Shown: one piece after another, positions 23,707-34,699 of the stretch
Layout: each line of letters opens with the position of its first letter
Position numbering within the stretch: position 1 is the first letter of the stretch
From: Isoetes taiwanensis
Taxonomy: Eukaryota > Streptophyta > Lycopodiopsida > Isoetales > Isoetaceae
Assembly (NCBI GenBank): GCA_021234155.1
Contig: JAJEKV010000018.1
Coordinates: 17,055,415 to 17,119,414, forward strand
Reading direction: 5' to 3'
Length of the DNA stretch: 64,000 nucleotides
The notes under the pieces: model-generated
What the model saw: only the letters and a program-made list of their open reading frames with translations
What the model was told of the DNA's origin: nothing
Database searches by the model: none
Program-made: the position numbers and the translations under genes

Positions 23707-25399
23707 TGTAATTCATCCGGGACGATGAATATAGTTCGGGAGAGGGAGGGAGGGGAGGAAAGCATGTAGGAGACAAACAATTTAGCTAAAAGAATATTAA
23801 AAATAGCCATTTATATATATTAAAATAACTTCTTATAGACAAGGCTAGCAATCAAATTGGAAGGCTAGATTAAAGCAATAACTAAATAGATTAAACCCAT
23901 GATTAAATAGAACATGCATTTGTAGTAGGTAAATAAAATGTGCCTTTTTCTATTTTTTAATTTAGGTTAAAGAAATTAATAATAAAGCTATTGTATGGGT
24001 GAATGAGATGTATCGTGTATAAGTACTTCAATTTTTTTTCTTTCATGTTGTTAAATTTTGCTGCCTTTTTAAAAGATATCAATACTTTCTTGTTTCCGAT
24101 GTGTTGTCTACTGGATTCTTATAGCTGATACTGGTGGCTTATCATTGTTGGATAATGTTTTTTATCTAATTGGTTTGCTTTTTTTATTATTGTTGGCCAA
24201 CAATTTTAACAGGAATTTATTCATGAACCAGGGGCAACAACATGATAAAAACATTTCAAAGACAAACATCAACATAAACCCTAAATAAAGACTCGTATAT
24301 TAAGGCAACATGCATAACAATTTAACTGAGTAAATGATTGTGCGACATAATCCAATTGAGATAAAAAGCGCTCAATGATGCTCCATGGGTTGCAGCTTGA
24401 GCAATTGTGGCACAATGGGATTCATGCAGAGGATATAAAATACATCTTACTGGAGTCTCTTATATATACATGTAAATGAGAAGACTTTGACATTCTTGCG
24501 ACAGATATCTGAGATAAATAAGTCAGATTAGAGTAGGATATTAGTTACAAATTTCAAGCAAGCACATGTGCTATGTTAATATGACAACATATCAAACATG
24601 AAGATCGAGATTAATAGTGCACAAAACAAACCTATGCTATCCAAATGAGTACTTTGACACACGTTGGGGGCATTAGAAAAGGAGATTATTATTAGGGTTT
24701 CTAAAAATTTTCTTTGAAGACATTCGGAACTTCCATTGCAGGGTTTTTCATTTCCAGATTTTTTTTATTCTTCAGGTATGTTTTCGTCTTCTAGTATCAT
24801 GGTCTGAACATCATCAAAAATCATAAAGGAATGATTGAAAAACTCTCTTTCATTACAAAAGTTTAATAGTGGTTGTAACAAATAGGTATGTCATCTGCAA
24901 TTAAATGAATATGCTCAATTATACTTTTCTAAAGAATAAGAAAAAAATGTATTCTATCTATATTGAATCACTTTGAGAGTGGCTGATTCCAGAAAGGATT
25001 AAAAGCAGTAAATTCCTGAATGTAACAGTCTTCTTGAGATCTTTAGACTTGTCATCTGGCCCCAGTGAAGAAAGGGAGCCTTCGAATTTGTTTGTTCAAA
25101 CTTTGCTCCTGTTGGGTTCAAACACGAACTTAATCAAGGAATATCTTATAGACAACATGTGGGAAAATTCCTTCTTAACCTTTGTGGCATCCATTTCATT
25201 GTTGCTATTCACTTTTGCCTGTTCTTCAAGATGAAATTGCTCCAGTTGAAATTGAGATCAATGTAATCCATGTACAACTCTAAGTGCCAGGATTTGTGAA
25301 GTTCTAGATTCCTGTGTAGTTGCGCTTCGCCATTTCAACAGCAATGGAAAGCAACTCATCCACTGTCACGCTATTTGGAATGTTGACAACCTTGGAATA

Positions 25400-27640
25400 T
25401 CGGGATATCTTAGTAATGAAAATATGCTAATGGACTTGGAAAGAAAGAATAAAAATGCATAAATCTATCAAATGATCACAACAAGAAGAATAATGTGCTA
25501 GAACGTCCCAAAAGGCGAAACCGGCGACGTGGGCGATGGAAAACAGTGGACAGAACAATTGGTCGGAATGTCCAATGAACACGATTTAAAGGCTAAACTG
25601 CAAATGATAAACGCCAATCATAGTACGTAAAGTTCGACTGAAAATTTCGTCCAATCCAAGAGTGACACGTGCACAACATTCTTTCCCGGAATTGTTCAAT
25701 TAGTTGCATTCTAAGTTTCTAGTTACATTCCAATATCTTACTTGCATTACTTGCATTCTGCCTTCCATTCTGCATTCTAATTTCTTGATTAATTTTGACT
25801 CTATTTACTATTTTGGGGAATTGAACTGATGAAAGCATAGCCTAGCAAATGATTGGAAAAGGTTACACAAAAGATGAAAATCTTCTTGAAGAACCAACGG
25901 ACCCGTTTGCAAAAAGGAGTTGGAAAGGAGGAAACAAGAGTAGCTTCAATGCCTTGGCTTTGCTTTTTGCAAAGAAAGATGTCATTATCCGGAGGAGGAA
26001 GATGCTAAGAAGAACGAGTAAATCCTTCATGGCCAGAGGTCGAGAGATCGAAAAGCATAATGTAAAACTGAAAGCTTACAAGAAAATATAAAAATATTCA
26101 CAAAGAACTGTCGGACCGCTTTAAGGCCTCCGATAGCAAAACTCTTCAGAAAAGAAAGCAAGTACGAAAGAAAGAAGTTTACAAAAGATCACGGATCACG
26201 ATCACGACTTTTGCCAAAACCGGATGATACCGCTTTTTTTAGCTTTGATCTTTAACCTGAAAAGGCAAACAAAACATTGTAAAGATCTAGAAGCTGAAAA
26301 TAACATTTCTTCCTGCAGGGCCAAGGCGCCATGATCTTTGGACGGCTCTTCAAGTAAGAGCCGGAGCTAGAGCCGAGGGTGGCATAGAAGGTTTATAGTC
26401 CAAGAGTTACATACAATTTCGAACAAAGAAGCAGCCGAAATAGCTTAGGAATTCGTCAATCCAAGATTATCAAACCGTATGATCTGCCTAAGAACAAAAA
26501 GAAACAGTTAGTAGCGGATCTGGAGCATATCAAGCAAAGCAAGCAAGCAAAATGATCTACAAAATAGAGAAAATCCTTCGTAATCGCGTGGATAGCTGAA
26601 TAATAGCAACTGAAACCTGAAAAAGCAGAGCGTTATAACTCGGCTTTTCTCGGCTTTCCTCATTCTGATGCCGGTCCTTCAGGAACGAAGATTGCACTGA
26701 ATAGTCGCTATATCATGGCAAAATCTTGCCAGAAGCACAACAATTTCAAGAAATCATGTCTAGACAAGAAAATAGGTTGTTTCCATTCCATCCAAACCTC
26801 ATTACATTCAGCAGCTGACCATATTTTGGATGGGCGCCATAGCTGGACTACATAGAAGAGCTCCTTTGCAAGAGCTGGAGCTAGAATAGAAGGCGCCAAC
26901 ATAGAAGGCACCATAGCCAAAGGCGCCATCGACAATCGCCAGAGTAAAAAAAAATGCCATATGAGAATAAAACTACCACGAACTTCCACGTGATGGGGAA
27001 AATCGGGACCCCTTCCGCAGCGGGGCGGGGGAGCCTCGCGACGGGCGGCGGCCGAGAGCAGTCCCCCGCCCATCGAAGCGGAAGGGGGGACCGATTTGCT
27101 TCCCCCCACAACATGGAAGATGGGAGCTGCGTTTTTTTTACCGATTCTTGTTCCTGATTGCACCGGCTTGATCTTGATCTTCACCAATGGCAGCCCCTCT
27201 TTCCATTCCGGAGTGTAGGGGACTGCCACATGGCAGCACCAGGATGATTCCGGCGACCCATCTTCCATGTTGTAACAAGAATTGCCTTCTACTTGCGGAG
27301 GCACACCTGAGCACCTGACACGCTAGAATTGCAGGTAGGAAGGCAATTCTTGTATACAAGCAATCCAATAGTGTCGTTTTACTTCGTCAAGCCATTTAGA
27401 AGACCCACTTTCATGATGTGCAGGCAAACACGCTGCAATTACATAGTCTTAACTATTGCTCACATATCGTCTATTGCTATATTGCTATTTTATGCATCCT
27501 AATGATAATGAATGCAAAATGTCTGAATCGATTCATTCTCCGGGAGCAGACGGCAAAGTTTCCTCTGACAAAAACCGGCAATGCACAGTTCCGGGGCGGT
27601 GTACGTTATCCAAGCCAGCTATTTCTTTTCTACCCTTTTT
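25400..27640 (-). pseudogene. Truncated duplicate of the MATE gene 5' end, split by an insertion
   Basis: Bases 25440-25622 match the 3' part of exon 1 and the start of intron 1 of the MATE gene (31155-31372). Shared strings include acgccaatcatag and caatgatcac-type intron sequence. Bases 27358-27405 match the preceding part of exon 1 (gtcgttttacttcgtcaagc, aagccattt). Bases about 27505-27620 match the 5' leader (gaatgcaaaat.tctg, tttcctctgaca, ggggcggtgta). So a copy of promoter, leader and exon 1 lies downstream of the intact gene in the same orientation and is interrupted by about 1.73 kb. No later MATE exons follow. Confidence 0.85.
25626..27357. mobile_element. Unclassified insertion with stacked inverted repeats
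   Basis: This DNA separates two halves of a duplicated MATE exon 1. Its right end holds three consecutive inverted repeats. One has GC-rich arms at about 26992-27021 and 27078-27109 (aatcgg.accccttccgc and its complement). The second has arms at 27110-27126 and 27258-27274 (acaacatggaagatggg). The third has arms at 27277-27294 and 27331-27349 (acaagaattgcctt). A basic 80-codon frame at 25849-26091 and a 198-codon minus frame over the inverted repeats show no domain. No target duplication is clear. It could be a non-autonomous fold-back transposon or several events. Confidence 0.5.
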
Positions 27641-28059
27641 GACAGAATACAATAATGAAAGGCCTTTGTGCAAGCAGAATCATCCCACTTTTAATCCTCA
27701 GGGTTAGTGTTAAATATGATTGGAGTTTACTACATATAAAGAAGACATTTGCTCAAATTGCTAAAAGATGCCGTCTTTTCAATTTCTTTTCAATCAATGG
27801 TTTTGCAATGATGCTGCTTGATGGGAACACGATCTTTCTGGAGCCCTTCTCCATAATTATTGTTCACTGGAATTGTAAAATATCCACTTAAAAACTAAAA
27901 GAATGGTGATACGTGGAAATGGCATGAACCTCGTTTCTGGAGCATTGCAGCCAATCCTCAATGACGCTGCATTAAAGAGTTCAATAAACCCACCATGGCA
28001 CTAACAGACATCAGAAACATGCATTCAAGCAACCACATCTTGCCATTACCTTCAAAAGT

Positions 28060-31000
28060 TTAAAGATAGACTGCCTGAAATCCGTTGCATATTAGTTCTT
28101 CATGCCAATAAACTTGAAGAATAAACGCGATTTCTAGCCTTATGAGCCTACAAAGATTTCAAAACATGTCACAATGTGCTCATTTAACCAGTGCAAAAAG
28201 CAACCAAAGCCAGAAATAGCTTACTTGTTTCTCCCAATTTGTCAGTGCTGTCAACGTTAGCAGAGACAGCATCTGTGTGGAAACTCCACATAGAATACCA
28301 AACCACAAACCCTGCAGCAAAACAATCTTCTGAATAAATTACGTGTACTTGAGTTCATAGAAGGAAGACAAAAGAACTGGTTTTACCGCACTAGAACAAT
28401 GAAAAGTATATTCGATGAACTAGAAAACACTAAATTGATTAAATAAGCTGTATATACATAGGATTATACATCAAGGCGGTGGACGCCCACCGTTCTTTTC
28501 TCTTGAAACTGTAAACAGTCTGTATACAGGCTCCATGGCCTCTTCAAGGCCCCAAGAGAGCAAGTTAATTTATTATTATTATTATTTATATAGACTCTCT
28601 CAATACCATGCTCGGATGATCTCTTATACTAGGATTACTAGTGAATGTCATGATCTTTGATATTGCCAGGTCCCAAGAAAACTTGGCATAACATGGCCCA
28701 TGGACCACAATCTTTTGCATAATCCAGCCTGTATTTGTATCCTGCCCTTATTTCTATAAGGCCATGTGCAAATCGAAGGCTTTAAAAAACTATTTCACTA
28801 AATGCCGCCTTTGACATGCTAAACCTCCCCTAAAAGTTGTGTCAAAACTCACTTTTCCGCCAATTTGAAATGTGAATGCTAATAAATAGGCAACAGGGAG
28901 CCCAACTACATAATATGCCCCAAGATTTGCCACAGCTGCAAAAGATTGCCATCCACATCCACGAGCCACACCTGGTCACACAAATAAAGATCTTTAGCTT
29001 CATCATAATATTATAAACTTCTGAACTAATGTGCAGAGATCCATATTTTAGCATCCTTTGGCATCCTAAGGAATAAGCAGATGAATTAATTGCATTAGTC
29101 AATGGACAATTACAAGTGCTGCAAATTTTACTGAAAAGAACCAGGATCAGTTGGGATAGCTAACATACAAATCAATTGCAATTTGTGGAAACATCAAAAG
29201 CTGTCCCACAACCACCTTTGCTACCACAATGCTTATTACAGAACCGGAAGTTTTGTTTAGAATCTATCCTACAAAAATTCATGCCAAAACATTCACTACA
29301 ATGCTTATTAGGGAACAAGAAATCTTGATGCCCATAGAGACGTCTATATGCTTATCCTCGATCTTTCCATGTTCATGCATTCTGGCAACCTTATTAAGGG
29401 TACCACATACTCCTCTATTTTAATCTACCTATGCAATCTCAAGCAAAAAACAGAATTACACCCAATTTCTCTTGGAAAGGGATCTAACCTGACAGAACAC
29501 CTTGAACAGTATCCATCACAGATATGCAGGCAATAAATGGCACAAGCTTTGCCACATAGTTCACAACCTCTTTTTCATTACTAAATGCCCAGCCTAAGAT
29601 GTTTTTGAAGCAAAACAGAGTGGTGGAAGCAAAAACGGCATCTATAAGAGTAAGACTTAATGCCACGTAGACAGCTAAGCGAGCTGCAAAGGGATGACCA
29701 GCTCCCAATTCATTTGAAACACGAGTACTGGAAATGCAGCAGTAAATTGTCAATTGCAATCAAAAGTTTGAGTGCTATAACATTTCAGTGCAATTGCTTG
29801 CCTTACAGAGGCGCTGAGACCGAACGGAATCATATATGCCAAAGACACAGTATTCAAACTGCACATAAACAACTTTATTAGGCCCGTTTTGTGCTTCTCT
29901 TACAGAGAAGTTTACATGAACGATATTTGCAGATGCCACAATCCTTACCATATGGAAAAAGCTGAAGCCTCGAGTTCTGGCCGTGGTAAAATACCAGAAA
30001 GGAGCACCAGAGTTTCAAATGACCACCATTCTAAACTGGAAGAATACAGTAAACTAAGTTTGGGACCACGAGAAAAACATTATCATACTCTTTTTTTTAA
30101 TAGGATATCAACAACACAAGCCATCATGACAATAGAATTGCCAAATTTTCAAGGCAGAAAAGAAGATATATAGAATATCATCAGAGATGTAAAAAAGAAT
30201 GAATCTAGAAACCAGAAAAGAAGATATATAGAATATCATCAGAGATGTAAAAAATAATGAATCTACAAACTTTGCTGACATTAAAGCGCGTTTTTCACAT
30301 CCCAAAAAAAAAAACCTAAAGCATACATTATGTTACTTGATTTGCAACTCTTCCTTTCATATGCTTTAATTCCACACCTTAGTGCTTGTGCTTTTCATAA
30401 GTAAACAAAGCATGACCATGAAAAACTCCTGCTCGTAAAGATTGTAGATATCCGAAAAAAATAAGATCAAAGGATCTGTGGTTATATTTCCAGTAAAACT
30501 TATAAAACTGCAAGCTCTACATGTTCGACTAAGTAAGTTGTGAAAGAAAGGAGCAGTAAAATAGAGTACCATATCATGATTGCCGAGGGAACCGCAAGCT
30601 TAAAAAATTGTTTTAAATCATTGAATGCCTCTCTCGAAAATGAGGTCCATGTCTTCTTACACTTAGGAGAGAACTTCACATAAAGCACTAGAAGTGCAAC
30701 GTTCACCCAATTTGATATGCTGGTTGATAATGCTGCTCCTTTGTTTCCCATTTTAAGTTTGTACACCAAAGTCCAGCATAATGGTATGTGAATTGACAAG
30801 GTTACACAAGAGCCTAACAACATTGGAAAAACAGTGCTCTGAGTTTGCAAGAATTTCACAAGCGGTTGGAGGCATGAATAAGCAAATAAACCAGGAAGCA
30901 TCCATCGGGCATATCTCCCTGCTTCTACTGCAATCATGTGATCTTGCCCTAGCACCATGAGCAGCCAACCCATGTTGTACCAAACAATTGCTACTGGTAT

Positions 31001-31573
31001 GCAGGTCATAGCCAACACAAACACTGCCCTTTGCATGTATATACCGAGTAAATGATACTGGTGTGCACCATAGGCTTGTCCACAAAGTGTCTCCAAAGCA
31101 CTCCCCATTCCTATCTATTGAAAGAGGCAAGTAAGATTTATTGAAACCAAAGAATACTAATAGACTTGAAAATAATCAAAATGTACAGAATTTAACAAAT
31201 GATCACCAAAAAAAAAAAAGTTGCTAAAACGTACCAAAAGACTGAAACCGGAGACATTGGCGAAGGAAGTGGCAATAGAAGCACTGGAGAGAGACAATTC
31301 GCCCAAATGTCCAACGAACATGACGGATACGATTTGAAGGCAAAACTGCAAAAGATTAACGCCAATCATAGGGCCAGCAATCCAACACTGTCGTTTTACT
31401 TCGTCAAGCCATTTGGACCACAAACTTTGATGGGCAGGAGGAGGAGCTTGTGGTAGAGCTTGGTACTCTCCATTGAGGGAGTCCATCTCCTCCCGCTTGT
31501 CGGCCGTATCCATGATTGGCAAACCCGCCGCCAAGGAATCACATAGGCTAGTCTTATTAATTACTGAATGCAA
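28060..31573 (-). CDS. MATE-family multidrug/toxin efflux transporter, 8 exons
   Basis: MATE (DTX-type) carriers are 12-helix cation antiporters of plant plasma or vacuolar membranes that export metabolites and xenobiotics. Exons on the minus strand: 31573-31235, 31114-30570, 30035-29949, 29858-29802, 29727-29489, 28971-28853, 28311-28225 and a probable short last exon 28074-28060. All phases agree, giving about 495 residues, the usual size. Family signatures: GPMIGVNLLQFCLQ in TM1, MFVGHLGELSLSSASIA, GMGSALETLCGQAYGA, QTQSTVFPML, LEWWSFETLVLLSG, STRVSNELGAGHP, and ARGCGWQ. Intron 4 has a GC-AG boundary (AAG/GCAAGC to CCAG). An internal ATG at 31513 could also start translation, leaving an acidic, proline-rich cytosolic tail. 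The last exon is inferred only from frame and splice sites. Intron 2 contains a 56-bp tandem duplication. No stop or frameshift is seen, so it looks functional. Confidence 0.93.
30159..30270. repeat. 56-bp tandem duplication in MATE intron 2
   Basis: Two head-to-tail units (cagaaaagaagatatataga through tctagaaac/tctacaaac) differ at only a few positions. Confidence 0.9.
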
Positions 31574-31599
31574 AATATCTGCCTAGATTCATTTTCCGG

Positions 31600-34120
31600 T
31601 AGCAGACCACGATGTTTCCTCTGACAGCAATGTGGGGCGGTGTATATTGTCCAGGCAAGCACCAAATAATTATTATTATTACTAGTAACGTTGCTGGCAT
31701 AAGTTGGGAGCATGTGTGAACAACTGTTCAGCTAAACATTGTAAAATAGATGCGCCATTAGCATTTTTCTTAGAGCCAATGTGGGTAGATGGCATTGGGG
31801 TTTCTTAGCAACCAAAGTGGGGATTTTCCAAAAGCCTAAATGTTTTTATTGGAGCTTAGAATGTTCCATGTAGCTAACTTGAGATGTTCCATGTTTTTGT
31901 TGTAGAAAAACATTTAGTATCGTATTAAACTGGCTCTATGAGGAACGACTACAAAACAATAAATAGGGTTTAGTATTATTTTTCCACTTTCTCATCTCAT
32001 CATACAACTAAAAACTATCTTTCATAATTCCAATATGGTCTAAAATTAAAGCAAACTCATATTGTGGATCTTGATTGATGTGCAATATGAAGAATCTTTC
32101 TAGATTCTCAAAGGGAAGAAGGAGATGTTATAATGTTGTTTATTCAGCTTTTTTGCCTACTTACTCGAAATTACATCATACTACAACGTCGCCTCCTAAG
32201 GGTTAAAATGCCAATATGACATGTGGACCAAAATATTCTTCTTAGAGTATCTGCCAACAACTATTGATGCTTGATATTTTGTGAAATGGGTACTGGGAGT
32301 TTATCGACCTAAAGCATAGTCCACATATTTTGCTGAAAGCATAGGGGCTACTGACAGAAGAAAACATTCTTATCCATAATAATACTAAATGCAAAATTGG
32401 AATGAACATTGTGCATGCAAGAGTTATATGGATAACTATTGACAATGAATCTTGGTGGCATTCTAATACATAATTTTTACCACTGAATACAGTAGTTAGA
32501 GACTTCATGGTTTCCAGAGGAGCTTCATTATGCTTACTTTTGTTAATGCAAAAAAAAAGCTCACATTCCTTTAAAAAAAAGTATTTCCAGACGCAATAGA
32601 TTTTGCCTTGCTATTGCATGTTATATTATGCACAATTGAGCTTTCTACTGAAAAAAAGTGGCACAATCCCATTGACTATCAGCAATTATGCATAATTGAG
32701 CTTTCAATTGCCATGAAAAAGTAACACAATGTACAAACCCTCCTGACTATCAGCAATGAGATAAATTATAGCTTGCATCCAGTCTTGGATGGAATCAAAC
32801 CAACAATTTTCAAGATATACAATTTTGATAGAAAAGAAAAACGAACGTTAAAAAGGGCACTTAAAAACTGACATTGGCTGGCTAGATCAATGGAGTAATT
32901 TGTTCAAAGATTTTGGGGATGCAGATTGGTGATAGTGTGATCCACCGAATCCCCTTGAAGAACCACTATTCTAGCATGCAAGTCGAGACTGATATCGAGT
33001 CAAATAACCCTTACATATTTTTTGAACTCCACTTGCATTCTGAATTCCAAGTATTGATGATTGGTGTTGATTGGCAAAGCACATCAGGCATTTGAGGCCG
33101 GGCCTTTGAATCCTTACATAAACTTTAACAGTTTCTGGCTAATGAGGCAGCTTTCTAAAATGCCTTTCAAGTTGGATTTAAAAGGCGTAGCACCCTTCGC
33201 CTGTCATTCAAATAGTGCTTACCAGCCATTAGTCATTACATATTCGGGGGCTGCATATCCATATGTTCCCATAATCCATGTTGAAACATTTGTCTTATCT
33301 CCATCCTTAAAAGTCAGAAAGCCTTGCAGTATAATGCTGCAAAAAGACACCTTTTTGCATTTCAAAAAATGCATATCAGTTCAAACATGCATTCTAATCT
33401 TCGCAAGGAAAATACTACACAAAATTTAACATCTACATTATTTTGCATGTGAAAATGGAAACCTCTAGCAGCTTGCTTCCAATTCACCCTCTCTTAAAAG
33501 ACCCTGCATTCACATTTTTTTAACCTTTTGTTAACTGCCTAATATATTGACGAAGGTCATTATTTCTTCCATCATTTGGTCACTCATAATCTAGCATTCA
33601 AAATCAGAACATGTCAGCATGCATGCATAAATTAGGCATGCCATGAAAGAATACAGAAAAAGTAGATACTTTAAAAATCGTATTTGGTCTTTCTTCCAGA
33701 CTCAGTATCACAACGGAACACAAATTATCACCACTAATCATAGGCTATAATATAAATGCAGAACTACCAACGTATTTGCTCTTTTTTTTTTTTTTTTTTT
33801 CAGATCAAGATTTCTAATGCCTCTCCACAAAATTGATTTCCTACAGACAGGCAACTCTTATATTGTAACACTCAAAGTAGACGTGGAATGAGCAAAAACA
33901 TGAGAAGGGATATAATTACCTGTTAACTTGAAGGCAAGTTCATGTCCTGATGTCTCACAGCAAGGGACTCAAGAAGTATAAACCAGGAAAATCATGCAAT
34001 CCACCCATCAGCAATTCGACTCAACCTGCAAAATTAGAGATTAGTGCAGACTCTACATTGTGTAGCAACCTAAATTTCAAATACATGGATGAAGAAACTT
34101 ACATCAGGTTTTTCCTCACC
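31600..34120. other. AT-rich upstream DNA, no gene seen
   Basis: This is the upstream side of the MATE gene. A loose repeat (aattgagcttt...actatcagcaat) occurs at about 32633-32684 and 32693-32756. A run of about 21 T lies near 33781-33803. No coding signal was found. Part of the MATE leader (31555-31660) is duplicated near 27.5 kb. Confidence 0.5.
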
Positions 34121-34445
34121 TGTAAGCAAATAGAAGCTTCACTTGGAGCGATTTTTCCTCACCTGTACATAAGCAAATAGAAGCTTCACTTGGAGCCATT
34201 TGGTGGAGTTCTAGTGATCATAGCAAATCTGTCATCGGCGGCAACCCTAATTTTTGTTTCCACGCCTCTGTCTAACCGGAATGGATGGGGAAGCGAGCTC
34301 GATGGCTGCCATGCTTCGGGTATGCATGTGCAAAAACGTTACGGCAACCCTAATTTTTGTTTCCACGCCTCTGTCTAACCGGAATGGATGGGGAAGCGAG
34401 CTCCATGGCTGCCATGCTTCGGGTATGCATGTGCAAAAACGTTAG
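34105..34445. repeat. Two tandem duplications, about 46 bp and 104 bp
   Basis: First, ttcctcacctgta(cata)agcaaatagaagcttcacttggagc occurs at about 34112-34150 and 34153-34196. Second, aaccctaatttttgtttcca through gcaaaaacgtta occurs at about 34243-34342 and 34347-34444, differing by about one base in the unit (ctcgatgg/ctccatgg). The second unit includes ATGGCAGCCAT on the minus strand and may derive from a gene leader. Confidence 0.9.
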
Positions 34446-34699
34446 GAAGAAAAAGATTTTTAGGGTTAGGGCTAGCTATCTAGACCGTTCAATCCTTAAT
34501 TCAAAAAATTTTGAGCCGTTAAACTTTTAGGGCGTGGTTGATTATAGGATAGGATTATTTGTCTGATGCTCTCTTGGGCCTCGAAAGACCATGGAGCACA
34601 TGAACAAGCTATTTACAACTTTAACAAAAAAGAGCGGTGAGTATCAACAGCTCTAATATATGGTCCTAAAGCCATTGGTGGCATCTCAGAATAAAGATA

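Larger units (their letters stand above)
19010..25300. other. Gene-poor AT-rich DNA
   Basis: Apart from the direct repeat near 19.4-19.6 kb, the GATGATGTGG-rich stretch, a short exon-like frame at 21300-21541 and a retroelement scrap at 23.5 kb, I see no supported feature. The 21300 frame (KLCALLFYAAKMWQQDANEKIKKKFQKYF) ends at a good gtaagt donor but its family is not recognised. Confidence 0.45.

Noticed and set aside
26708-27304. 198-codon minus-strand ORF
   Set aside because: Runs across stacked inverted repeats and GC-rich low-complexity DNA; no recognisable domain.
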